A stretch of 21,021 bases of DNA, taken from assembly GCA_910585045.1 (NCBI GenBank), contig CAJUCD010000015.1, positions 1 to 21,021 on the forward strand, written 5' to 3'. The DNA comes from an uncultured Bacilli bacterium. Lineage in GTDB: Bacteria; Bacillota_I; Bacilli_A; RF39; UBA660. Shown piece by piece: positions 9,001 to 18,000 of the stretch. Position 1 is the stretch's first letter, and each line of letters begins with the position of its first letter. The position numbers were made by a program, and so were the translations under genes. The notes under the pieces were generated by a model. That model searched no databases, was not told where the DNA came from, and saw only the letters and a program-made list of their open reading frames with translations.

Positions 9001-11724
9001 ACCACCTTTTTTAATATTTAGAGATTTTAATTGGCTTGTTCTTTTACGATGAAAATTGAAAGTGTAAACTTCATTAGCTATATTTTCTTCAGCAAAAACA
9101 ATAATTGTTTCAGATAAATCTTCAGCTGTAAAATCATAAATTGTATTTGTTGGCACACTTTGTCCTGGATAGAGCTTTATAAGTTCTAAATTAATTTTAG
9201 ATACCTCTGTTGGTACTTCAATATCATAAGTTGTAACATTTTCTTCTATTTCATACAATTTACCATTTACTTTAAAACCTTTTAACTTAGTAGATGGACT
9301 AGCAAGTCTTGTTACGTTAATATTATAAATAGTAATTGACCCATCAATATTTGTAAAAGATATTTCATAAGTTGTTTGTCCTGCTTTAACTTCATAAGTG
9401 CCAATCCCCATAAGTAAGCCTTCACCTTTCACAGTTTCACCACTTATAGTAAGAATATTTTCATCAGCAGAAAGTGTTAAATCATAATCATATTCTAAAG
9501 GATTAAATGAAGGACTTAGCGTACCTTTATCAACTTCAATAGTTTTTACTATATCTAAATCGTCGGGATTAAAATAAGATATTTTTACATAGCCATCGCC
9601 TGAATTTCCTGTCATAGTTCCAGTACCATCATAAGTTGGAACTTCTTTATCTCCAGCGATTGTAACCGCTATATCTTCCCCGCAATTGCTAACTTTTCCA
9701 ATATAACCAGAACCGCCTCCACCGCCGCCGCAAGAAGCACCGCCGCCACCGTAGTAGCCGCCGCCTCCTCCGCCGCCAGAAGAAGTTTCAGCAGCACCTG
9801 CGCCACCAGTACCAAGGGAACCACTATTAGCACCGCCGCCGCCTGCAGTTTGTGTACCAGGATAAGAGAGATAAGAAGAACCCCAAATAGTTCGACCTCC
9901 TACACCAGAAATGCCACCACCAACTCCGCCACCTATATCACTAGAATTCGTGTTAGAGTAAGATGAACCAGCACCGCCACCGCCACCTGCAACAATAATT
10001 CTCGAATTTAAACTCTCGACATTGTTCCAATTGCCATTAATTAAGCGAATATCTGTAGCGCCGCCGCCTGTTCCAGCGTAAGTGCCGCCGCTACCTACTT
10101 TACCAGCACCTCCACCATTAAATACACCAGTATTATCGGAACTACTTGTAACAAGACGACCTTTAGCACCGACATAAACATATACCTTTTCATCTTTTTT
10201 TAGGTAATAATATCCTTTAGAATATCCACCTTTTCCTCCTAAGCTAGAATTATAAGTTGTAGCTCCTTCGGCTCCCCATAATTCTAATTTGTAAAGCCCT
10301 GTATAAGGAGCAATAAATTCTTGATAATCACCTGTATATGTAAAAGTTGTTGATAAAGATGAACTGCTTGTTTCTAAATCTCTATATACTTCAAAATAAT
10401 AAGTTGTACTTTCAATACCATCTTTAAAAGCTTCTATTGAAACAATATTTTTTCCAACTTTTAAATTATTATTTTCTATTCTAAAACTTACTCCATCTTC
10501 AGTTTCCACAATGGGATTAAAAACTTTAACACTGTTGGAAACTTTAAGAGAGTAGTTAAAGATATTAGGGTTAAATTCAATATCAAAACCATCATAAGTA
10601 ACATTTTTAAGTTTAGCTTTTCCTAGATTAGGCATAATTTTAAAAACATGAATATTCCCAACGTTATCCATTAAAACTACTTCATGTAATTTATTATTTT
10701 TTAAAGTTATTTCTTCAAGTCCACTACTCCAAATATAGTCAAAGTTCTTAACACTTAGATTAGTAATATATGTTTCACTTGGAATAGTAACGTAAAAATA
10801 ATTCATATCACTAAAATCTGTAGTAAACTCTAAATTATCAGCTTCAAACATTATTTGCAAATCTAAAGATATTTTAGCAAAACCATTGCCAGAATTACCT
10901 TTCATAGTATCAGTGTTGTCATATGTTGGTATATCTTTTGTACCGTCAAGTGTGATAGGTAATACATCTTCAAAATTTGTAACTCCGCCTATATAACCAG
11001 AACCTCCGCCTCCGCCTGCGCAGTATGAACCGCCTCCGCCGTAGTAGCCGCCTCCACCGCCACCAGCAGATGAAGAAGCACGAAGTCCAGCGCCACCATA
11101 GCCTAATCCGCCAGTAGTAATTCCACCTTGTGTGCTTGTTCCAGGTTTAGTTTGAGAAGCGCCTGTTCCTACTGGATTACTAGAATAAACTGTTTCACCA
11201 TTAGCGCCTGATAAGCCACCACCAGCTCCACCGCTATAATTACCAGCGTTTGTATTATGAAACCAACCGCCGCCTCCGCCGCCACCTGCGACAATAATTC
11301 TTGATTTTAAACTATCTGAATTATTCCAAAGCCCATTAATAAGACGTATATCAGTTGCACCGCCACCAGAACCAGCATGTTTACCTGCAGTTCCAGTTTG
11401 GGCTGCACCGCCACCATTATAGCCGCCATTTGGATCAACTCCAGTAGTTCCTTTACCACCAACATAAATATATATTTTATCGCCAGCTGTTAATTTATAA
11501 TATCCACTAGAATATCCGCCTTTGCCACCAGGAGATGAAGAATTACCAAATCCACCTTCGGCTCCCCATACTTCTAGTTTATATAAACCTGTAAAAGGAG
11601 CAATAAATTCTTGATAATCACCTGTATATGAAAAAGTATATTCTTTACTTATAGCCTTAGTATTTAAGCTAAAAGTAAAGAATGCTAGTAATGTATATAT
11701 AATTGAAAACAATATTTTTTTCAT
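2857..11724 (-). CDS. Giant secreted protein: 3 ALK-like glycine-rich domains, 22 cadherin-like repeats, C-terminal dockerin
   Basis: A 2,955-residue protein, probably exported and surface-displayed. The start at ATG 11722-11724 is preferred over the in-frame ATG at 11764-11766: it opens a clean signal peptide (MKKILFS... to NTKA) and follows an AGGTGG site, and the longer reading would translate the promoter -10 box and the ribosome binding site. By residue: signal 1-24; GR1 about 29-287; two beta-sandwich repeats; GR2 about 460-717; three repeats; GR3 about 992-1250; seventeen repeats about 1253-2800; pre-dockerin module about 2804-2887; dockerin 2888-2955. GR hallmarks are YTGDYQE(F/W)IAP, WGAEG, GGGATDIRLI, LKSRIIVAGGGGG, GGYYGGGG and GNSGNG. 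The repeats have the pattern L-x-x-L, F(N/D)K, Y-x-(I/V)-x-V, TYxIxVTR typical of PF12733. Dockerin loops read DLTKDGKVNITD and DLTFDGNVNITD. No LPxTG, SLH or transmembrane anchor is seen, so attachment would need a cohesin-like partner. The gene is monocistronic, with its own promoter and terminator. Exact function unknown. Confidence 0.97.
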   Translation of the reverse strand: MKKILFSIIYTLLAFFTFSLNTKAISKEYTFSYTGDYQEFIAPFTGLYKLEVWGAEGGFGNSSSPGGKGGYSSGYYKLTAGDKIYIYVGGKGTTGVDPNGGYNGGGAAQTGTAGKHAGSGGGATDIRLINGLWNNSDSLKSRIIVAGGGGGGGWFHNTNAGNYSGGAGGGLSGANGETVYSSNPVGTGASQTKPGTSTQGGITTGGLGYGGAGLRASSSAGGGGGGYYGGGGSYCAGGGGGSGYIGGVTNFEDVLPITLDGTKDIPTYDNTDTMKGNSGNGFAKISLDLQIMFEADNLEFTTDFSDMNYFYVTIPSETYITNLSVKNFDYIWSSGLEEITLKNNKLHEVVLMDNVGNIHVFKIMPNLGKAKLKNVTYDGFDIEFNPNIFNYSLKVSNSVKVFNPIVETEDGVSFRIENNNLKVGKNIVSIEAFKDGIESTTYYFEVYRDLETSSSSLSTTFTYTGDYQEFIAPYTGLYKLELWGAEGATTYNSSLGGKGGYSKGYYYLKKDEKVYVYVGAKGRLVTSSSDNTGVFNGGGAGKVGSGGTYAGTGGGATDIRLINGNWNNVESLNSRIIVAGGGGGAGSSYSNTNSSDIGGGVGGGISGVGGRTIWGSSYLSYPGTQTAGGGGANSGSLGTGGAGAAETSSGGGGGGGYYGGGGASCGGGGGGSGYIGKVSNCGEDIAVTIAGDKEVPTYDGTGTMTGNSGDGYVKISYFNPDDLDIVKTIEVDKGTLSPSFNPLEYDYDLTLSADENILTISGETVKGEGLLMGIGTYEVKAGQTTYEISFTNIDGSITIYNINVTRLASPSTKLKGFKVNGKLYEIEENVTTYDIEVPTEVSKINLELIKLYPGQSVPTNTIYDFTAEDLSETIIVFAEENIANEVYTFNFHRKRTSQLKSLNIKKGGTLKETFNSSLTNYTVQMSKGERTLDIDAIAWFNDAKITMTEPRYIGENDKSVIITVDLDGVPSTTYTLNIERTDDVNINESTDFMYTGDYQEWIAPYTGTYLLEVWGAEGGKASDSSLGGKGGYSSGYYYFEGGDKVYIYVGGIGKTGSSGTISGGYNGGGIGKVGSGGRAIGSGGGATDIRLIKGVWNNLDSLKSRIIVAGGGGGAGMYFNGGNSYGGYGGGLSGGNGSAGPLSSGYVGTSGTQTAAGIGPQKLNYGGLGYGGQATNDVSSGGGGGGGYYGGGGGYCAGGGGGSSYINGLLSCNGDNPKTIAGNANMPTYDGNNTMLGNSGNGHAKITAKEVIMGDTFLDNIILNDGNIKIDFEPWTLEYNISIPKGEVELKIEAIAKDAKATITGIGITEFAPGTTKHEIIVSNEGATKKYILNVTREPLSDATPKNIVLKTSHDYLCSVTNGICDYTFKENITNYNVIVPFQTENITLKTTLKSKWQKVIYRKVIGSNKEEVVDSTFELTSGINTFEVEIISEDEKASTVYTYNISRDDNGNNSLTKLEVTNPLGIDINFSPYVYEYTITVPYTNDSITLNYETANPNSLVNVYNDKNLKVGMNDCLVTVTAPNNTSRTYIIHVFREQSSNTFLSSLEVLNSDNNNILELTPSFNKTILDYTIKVDSSVNNIIINATAEEGTLMGNGTYTLNSGKNHFEIVVTSVAGDIETYNIDIFKDRNNNSNLLNIEVEGYNLDKSFDKDIKEYTVTIPKDVTSLKVNVTPESDKATYTIRGNNNLNNNTNTIVITSIAEDKSYQVYTITVNKEISDNNYLSGIEVTGANLNEEFNKENLNYTINVDGSVDKIAFKGILEDSAATMTGNGIYALIKGENTINLVVTSELGNIRTYTITVNKSLNNDVTLKEVKNNRFSEVIKNDDETKNYDYLINVQYEVNSIDIEGIANALTSKVTGNGTYSLKTGNNDITLRVTAEDNITVKDYIIRVVRDKSDNDDLSFLYVHEGGIKPDFYETIIYYEVKVPNNTNTLHIEAIPEDKNANVDITNATLNNNIFEVNISSLNTNTPMDIDVVVTAENGNIKIYTISVVKQEASTENLALLKLETNRGELTPIFNSDVNNYELEVENNITDITITGEAMDKTNVDVVGLGTKNLKVGKNLIEIFVISKETNIEKSYQIVVTRKASSDASLASLVVKGHVLSPTFNKDIKEYTLKTTAEKLDFTTIKPTESEATYEIIGNENFTTGENIVTIRVTAPDKETTEDYVLKVTKEGSKNNNLASLEVVGYNLTPNFHKIVTFYAVEVSNDVNSIVIDAKAEDKNTTISGDGLHKIITGENYFNVEVTSEFGTKKVYTILVTKEASDNNNLASLNVSDGSLNPIFNKDTLDYEVIVPWDISNITINGSLEDQNAITNSFGNYNLEFGDNLIPIIVTSESGVVKTYNVKVTREEIVSAYLSNLEAKGYQLDPTFNKEIFEYYLNVDSEVTTFDLSYILEDQKANAVVTGNENFNVGMNEVKIQVTASDNVTINEYIIYVNRAMSTNNYLASLTTSEGSLNPIFNPKTLGYTIEVAREIETINISATTEDISAKITSGIGTHNLSIGNNEILIKVKSSIGITRTYKLNVIRKPSTNNFLKSLTVKDQNVSLELVPEFDKLINNYEIYASSIHDFVNIRAVLEDENSTITGLGIKELKQGLNTFDIVVTAESGAINTYTLKITKEVSSNNYLSSLIPSSGTLSPEFNKDTDIYNLELEDVSSLSFDVTLESNKATVSGHEIKPVDEGASVRIITITAEDGTTRDYTINVTRPSKSEARLDTLEIAGYPFEFNPDTFTYNIQVSNSKKVLLESEITAIPKDENATVNMMGDLTIHEGMINIYVIEVIAKDGYTTQTYTLNITRDSEEYTLRSNKYEIVRFEDNTNEDYVIGINPSTIISDFKNNFENEPEDLKVYLETNEVADTELTATALILKLEKNGYVYDTLRVIVRGDLTKDGKVNITDQVKMINYVGRTTTFDKYQMLAADLTFDGNVNITDQVKIINYVGRTISDLNNKPTN
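8119..8186 (-). repeat. GC-rich polyglycine tract, GR3 of the 2857-11724 gene
   Basis: Near-pure GGC/GGA codons encode glycine runs on either side of a Tyr-Tyr pair, then a Cys and a further glycine run. It stands out as a GC-rich island in AT-rich DNA. The same layout recurs in the other GR domains. Confidence 0.85.
9712..9778 (-). repeat. GC-rich polyglycine tract, GR2 of the 2857-11724 gene
   Basis: Clustered GGC/GGA codons encode GGGGGGGGYYGGGG, then SC and GGGGGG. A second short GGC run lies near 9832-9843. The tracts are imperfect hexamer repeats and could undergo replication slippage. Confidence 0.85.
11001..11067 (-). repeat. GC-rich polyglycine tract, GR1 of the 2857-11724 gene
   Basis: Encodes glycine runs around YY and a Cys (GGGGGGYYGGGGSYCAGGGG). 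GGC/GGA codons dominate, unlike the GGT/GGA mix of the rest of the gene. Confidence 0.85.
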
Positions 11725-11728
11725 AGTT

Positions 11729-11735
11729 CCACCTA
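11729..11735 (-). promoter_or_regulatory. Ribosome binding site that fixes the start of the 2857-11724 gene
   Basis: Minus-strand TAGGTGG lies four bases before ATG 11722-11724. The in-frame ATG 42 bases further upstream has no such site and overlaps the -10 region, so this site decides the start. Confidence 0.8.
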
Positions 11736-11754
11736 CTATTCCACTATTATTCCA

Positions 11755-11783
11755 ATTATAGCACATCTAAAATAACTATTCTA
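11755..11783 (-). promoter_or_regulatory. Sigma-A type promoter with extended -10
   Basis: TATAAT at 11755-11760 with TGC before it, and TAGAAT at 11778-11783 with a 17 bp spacer. It lies 12 bp past the T run of the preceding terminator. The predicted start of transcription is near 11748, giving a leader of about 25 nt. Confidence 0.8.
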
Positions 11784-11794
11784 CATTTTTAGAC

Positions 11795-11819
11795 AAAAAA
11801 AGAAGCAAGTTTTTGCTCC
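11795..11819 (-). terminator. Intrinsic terminator after the 11820-20825 gene
   Basis: Minus-strand GGAGCAA-AAAC-TTGCTTC forms a 7 bp stem with one G-U pair (11802-11819), followed by seven T (11795-11801). It begins immediately after the TAA stop. Confidence 0.9.
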
Positions 11820-12026
11820 TTAATTAGTTGGTTTGGTATTTATATCACTGATTGTTCTTCCGACATAATTTATGATCTTTACTTGATCGGTTATGTTTAC
11901 CTTGCCATCAAATGTTAGGTCTCCTGCTAACATTTGGTATTTATCAAATGTTGTTGTTCTTCCAACAAAGTTTATCATTTTTACTTGGTCGGTGATATTT
12001 ACTTTTCCATCTTTGGTTAAATCTCC
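11820..12026 (-). other. Dockerin domain, two calcium-loop repeats
   Basis: Residues 2934-3001 hold DLTKDGKVNITD and DLTFDGKVNITD, each followed by QVK(M/I)IN(F/Y)VGRT. It differs from the neighbour's dockerin at only a few residues. Thr replaces the usual Asn at loop position 3 in both halves here too. Confidence 0.85.
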
Positions 12027-15000
12027 TCGTACTATTACTCGTAATGTATCATATATATATCCATTTTTCTCTAGTTTTAATACTAGTGCTGTTGCTGTTA
12101 ATTCTGTATCGCTTATTTCGCTTGTTTCTAGATATACTTTTAAGTCTTCAGGATTATTCTCAAAGTTGTTTTTAAAATCACTTATTATTGTACTTGGTTG
12201 GATTCCTATTACATAGTCTTCTTCTGAGTTATCTTCAAACCTTACTATTTCATACTTATTGCTTCTTAGACTATGTTCTTCACTATCTCTTGTTATATTT
12301 AAAGTATAAGTTTCAGTTGTATATCCATCTTTAGCAATAACTTCTATCACATAGATATTTATCATTCCTTCATGGATAGTTAAGTCTCCCATTAGATTTA
12401 CTGTTGCTTCTGGGTCTTTTGGTATTGCTTTTATTTCACTTTCTAGTAATTCTTTTTTGGATATTGATACACTTAGATTATAACTATATGTATCTGGATC
12501 AAATTCAACCAGATATCCTTCTATTTCTAGACTTTCTAGTCTTGCTTCACCTTTAGAAGGTCTTGTAATATTTATGATATATTCTCTTGTACTTCCATCT
12601 TCTGCAGTTACTGTAATAACTCTTATGCTTGCACCTTCTTCGACTGGTTTTATTTCATGACCTTGAACTTTTGAAGAATTTATTTCTGGAATAGCGTCAA
12701 AAGATAGATTTGAAATATCATCAACTTCCAAAGTATAATTCATAACATTTTTCTCAAAATCTGGTAAAAGCGCTCCGCTACTAGGATCTAAAGATTTCAA
12801 ATAATTATTAGAAGATAATGGATTATCAATATTTAAAGTATAAGTATTAACATCTCCATTTTGAGCTGTAACTACAACATCAAATGTATTTAAGCCTTTA
12901 GATAAATTTTTAACTCCATCTCCAACAACAACTTGATTCTCATCATCTTTAATAACACTAATAATTGCATATTCAAGTGTTGAAGTTAAATTATAATTAT
13001 ATGTATTAATATTAGGATCAAAAATTATATCTGGAACTAACTCTTCATTTAAAGTATTTTTAACCATTATGCCTCTAAGTTTATTATTTTTAGATTCTTC
13101 ACGTGTAATATTAATTGTATATACTCTTGTAATGCCAACACTGGATCTAACTTTAACTTGAATTGTATTTAATCCAGTAGCAAGAGAATGTTTACCTACC
13201 CCTGTAGTTATTTTAGAAGTATTATCCTCAGTAGTAGCAAAAACTTCAATTTCGTCTATATTACTTGGAACAACAGCATAATAGTTATTTACTTCTTTAT
13301 TAAATAGCGGACTTAAAACACCATTACTTAAAAATAAAGTATCCAAATAATTATTTGTACTCATCTGTCTATTAACATAAATAACATAATCGTTTTCTAA
13401 AGCTTCATCATTAGTTATGACTCTAGAAACATTAATATGAACTTCATTCATTCCTATATTAAAGTTTTCGTTTCCTAAAATTGTTACAACTGCTTGATCA
13501 TCTTCTGTTACATAATTTAGATTTAAAGAAGTTATTTCATTAGGAACATTTATAAAATATTCTAATATTCCTTTATGAAATTCTGGTTCTAAAAGAAAAT
13601 CTTCAACATTTAAACTTGCTAAAAAGGCACTTTTAATAGGTTCTCTTATTACATTTACATTATAAATATTGGTTTTACCAGACTCACTTGTTACAATAAT
13701 TTCTAAATTATTATTACCTACTTTTAATTTATAAGCACCAAATCCTGTAACACTTGCTCCAGCATCTTCTTTAGTACCATAAATTTCTATTTCTTCAATT
13801 TCATTTGGAACTACCACTTGATAATCATTAACTAATTTATCAAATGTTTTATCTAAATATCCTTCACTAACATTTAAACTTGCCAAATAATTATTATCAC
13901 TAGCATCTCTAGTAACTAAAATTGAATATGTTTTTGTGGTTCCTATCTCACTAGTTACTTCTACGTCAAAATAATTTTCCCCAGTTGAAATAGTATGTAA
14001 ACCTGTTCCACTAATAATTGCTGATTTATCTTCTGCCTTAGCTTTTATCATAATACTATTAACATTATTTGGAACATCTACAACATAGAAAGTAACTCCT
14101 TTATGAAATACTGGAATTAAAATATAGCCTTCTACTTCCAGGCTTTCTAGATTATTATTATTACTAGCAGCTTTATGAGCATTTAAAATATATTCTTTAG
14201 TTGTTTCATTATCTGGCGCTGTTACAATTATTTTAACTTCATTCATACCTGTTATAAAATTCTCATTTCCTACAATTTCATATGTTGCTTCCGTTTCACT
14301 TGGTTTAATATTCGTAAATTCTAAAAATTCTTTACTAGTATTTAATGAATAAGTTGTTATATCTTTGTTAAAAATAGGATTTAAAATATGACCTTTTACT
14401 ACTAAACTAGCAAGTGATGCGTCATTAGATTTTTTTCTGGTTACAACTATTTGATAATCTCTTTGTATTCCTGATTCTCCAATTACAAATATACTAATTA
14501 AATTCTTACCAACATTTAAATCTCTAGTACCTAAACCTTCAATTTTTACATTATCACTAAAAGCATTTCCTATAATTTCAATATCAGTTATATCATAAGG
14601 AACTTCTATTTCGTAACTTAAAATATCTGGGTTAAATGTTGGTACCAACTCTCCTCTATTAGTAGTTAAATTTTCCAAACTCAAATTTTCTGTTGAAATA
14701 TCCTGTCTTGTAACATTAATTGTATATACTTTTTTATGTTTATTATTTGGTGATGTAACTACAACTGTAAACTCTTTGGAAATCCCAACTTCTAAAACTC
14801 CATCATTGCCATTAATAACAACTTGAGCGTCTTTATCTTTAGGAATAGCTTCTATATGAAGTTTATTTAAATTATCAATTTCATTAGGGACTTTAACTTC
14901 ATAATAAATAGTTGTTTCATTAAAGTTAGGAATTAATCCCCCCTCTTTAATATATAAGAAACTTAAATCAATATTATCAGATTTATCTCTTACTACTCTA

Positions 15001-18000
15001 ATTATATAATCTTTATAAGTATTATTTTCTGCTGTAACTCTAAGAGTTATATCATTATTACCAAGATTCAAATTATAAGTACCATTTCCACTTACCACTG
15101 AAGTATTAGAGTTTGGAATACCTTTTATTTCAATACTATTCACAGCATATTGAACATTTATTAAATAATCATAATTTTTAGTTACATCATCATTTTTAAT
15201 AACTTCACTACCACGATTATTTAAAACTCCAAAAAGAGTTATATCATTATCTAGAGCTTTTATTACATTTATTGTATAAGTTTTTATATCTCCAGACTCA
15301 CTAGTAACAACAATATTAATTTCATTATCCCCAGTTTTTAAATAATAAACTCCATTGCCTGCTACTACAGCCATTTTATCTTCACTAGTAGCATTAAATT
15401 CTATTTTTCTAATATTACCTGCAACATTTAGGGTATAAGCTAATTTATCTTTATCAAAATCTGGCATTAATAAAAACTCTTCATCAATTCTATAATTTAA
15501 ACTAGCTAAATTATTATTATCTGATATATTTTTATAAACATATATTTTATAAACTATAGTTCTTTTATCCTCTGCGATACCTGTAACAACAATTTCATTT
15601 ACAGCTTTATTTAAATTATTATTTCCTCTCACTGTATAAGTAGCTTTTTCATCTTCCATTACAACATTAACATTTACACTATCTTCACCATCGTTTAAAT
15701 TTATAAAATATTCATATGTATCTTTATTATATATAGGATTTAAAGTATAACCATCAATTGTAATATTTGAAATATTGGCATTACTACTCATATCTTTATA
15801 AATAGTAAGATTATATATATTTATATCGTATTCTCCCTCACTATTTAATGTCTTAGATTTTACTTCTATTGGGAAATTGTTAATTCCTGATTTCAAGTTT
15901 TTAATTCCTGTTCCACTTACAATTGTACCTGATATATCTCTAGCAACAGCATTTATATTAATGCTTGTGACCTCACTACCTACACTAATACTATAATCAT
16001 TAATACGATTATCAAATATTGGTGTTAAAGGAAGATTTTCTGAGCCACTAGTTACATTTAAAGTATTTAATAATACGTCTTTTTCAAGTTCTTTGTATAC
16101 ATGTAAAATATAAGTTTTAGTATCACCATTTTCCGCTGTAACTGTGATAATAATATTATTCATACCTTGTTTAATATCACTAATATTTGTTTTATAAGGT
16201 TCGTTAGTTAAAACTATATTTTGAATTTCTACTTTTGTATTTTCTGTTCGTTCGGGAATTACTTCGATATCAAATGAAAAGCCAGTTGGTAATGTTAAAT
16301 AATATTCATATTTAAATGGTTCAAAATCATCTATTGCAATATCTGGGTTAGTAATAATTATATTTTCTAAATTATTATTACCCTTTATATCTTTTTTTAG
16401 ATTATAAGTGTAAACTACATTAGTACTTCCATCTTCACTTATAACCTCAATATATATAGTTGTAATTTCGTTATCCAATTTAAATATTCCATCTGATTCA
16501 ATTGGGGTATTATTAGAATTATTTATAAAATCATATTCTGTATAATAATTTAAAGTTTGCCATTTACTTTTCAAAACAGGAACTATTTCTACTTCCTTAA
16601 TTGCATAAGGAAATTCTATATTATATTCTGTAGTTGTTTTTGTAAAATTATATTGGCAATAATTTGCATTCGTATTGCATAAATAATTAGGTAAACGTTT
16701 TATATCTATATCCAAAGGATAAGGATCATTATCAGCTTCGCGACTTACATTAATTACATATGTTCTCGTTGTTCCATCTTGGGCTGTAACTATTATATCA
16801 ATGGTGCTATCACCAGGCATTACTTCTATTTCGCCTGTACCTATTATTGAGGCTAATAAGTCTTTAGGAATTGCTTCTACATTTATTTTAGTTTGTTCTT
16901 TAGAAAGTTCTATATTATATTCTTGAATCCAAGGTTCAAAAGTTGGATTTAAAGTAATAGTATCTATTCCATTTTTGATAACTAAAGTATCTAAATAGTT
17001 ATCATTAGGAACCATATCAGCAGTCTTAATACGAGCATATCCATCAGTATTATTACCAGTCCCATTAGAAAAGTATCCACCGTTTGGTTTAGGCATAAGT
17101 GATTGATTACCTTTTTCAGTAGTCCATTCATAACCTTTACCATCAATCATTAAAGTATCTTTAAAGACATATCCACTATAATGATTACTATTACCTGTAT
17201 GAATAATATTATTTTCTGTTGAAGTCTCAGCAATAGCATCACTTCCATTATGACCAGAAATAAATGATGAGCCACCACTGGCACCCGTAACAAATCCAGC
17301 GCCGCCACCAGCATAATAGCCATTACCACCACCTGTTCCACCATAAGCATAACCAAATCGACCTTTTCTAGATAGTTTATCACCAGTACCACCAGATGTT
17401 TGGGTAGCGCCTTTAATTCCACCGCCGCCATTATAGCCGATTAAACCACCACCAGCTCCAGGAACTCCCGTTGTAGCAGAACCTCCGCCAGCTGCGACCA
17501 TTATACGTGATTTTAAACCGTTAAAGTCATTCCAAGGGCCGTCAACAAGCCTAATATCTGTAGCGCCTCCACCAGAATACCCACCTGAATCACCAGTACC
17601 AGCGTTAAATCCTTTAGCGTTAGATTCTTTAACAGTTTTTTGACCGACATAAACATAAAGTTTGGTTCCTTCTTCTAAATAAATTGTACCTTTAGTATAA
17701 CTACCATAAGCTGCTCCTGTTCCTATCGCTCCCCATAATTCTATATCATAGTTAGAACTTATTGGAGCAATAAAAGTTTCTTCTCTGCCACTATAAGGAA
17801 AATCAAATTTTTCAATTACTTCTTGTTTTAATAATTTTAAATTAATTGTGTAAATACTATCTGGTAATCCTTCTAAACTAGAAGTAATAGTAATAACTTT
17901 GCTATTCTCACCAATATATTTATCACCAGTAATTTCTATATTTACTCCTTCATAATATGGGTTAACAATTAAATTAACATCATGGACTAAATTGCTAATT

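Larger units (their letters stand above)
11754..11917. repeat. 164 bp perfect direct repeat, copy 1
   Basis: Identical base for base to 20858-21021, 9,104 bp away, with the second copy ended only by the window edge. It spans the last dockerin loop and stop of one gene, its terminator, and the -35 to -10 promoter region of the next gene. Homology continues with few mismatches on the leader side to about 11732. A diverged third version lies around 2760-2960. Confidence 0.95.

Noticed and set aside
8100..11640. Collagen, silk, PE-PGRS or RTX toxin as explanation of the glycine runs
   Set aside because: There is no G-X-Y periodicity, no GGxGxDxUx nonapeptide and no PE domain; the ordered non-glycine motifs fit the ALK/LTK-type GR domain better.
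11725..11766. Upstream in-frame ATG (11766) giving a 14-residue N-terminal extension
   Set aside because: It would translate the -10 box and the ribosome binding site, lacks its own Shine-Dalgarno, and puts polar residues before a clean MKK signal peptide.
17150..17431. Minus-strand 93-codon frame inside GR3 of the 11820-20825 gene
   Set aside because: Shifted-frame reading of glycine-rich codons, fully inside a long supported gene.
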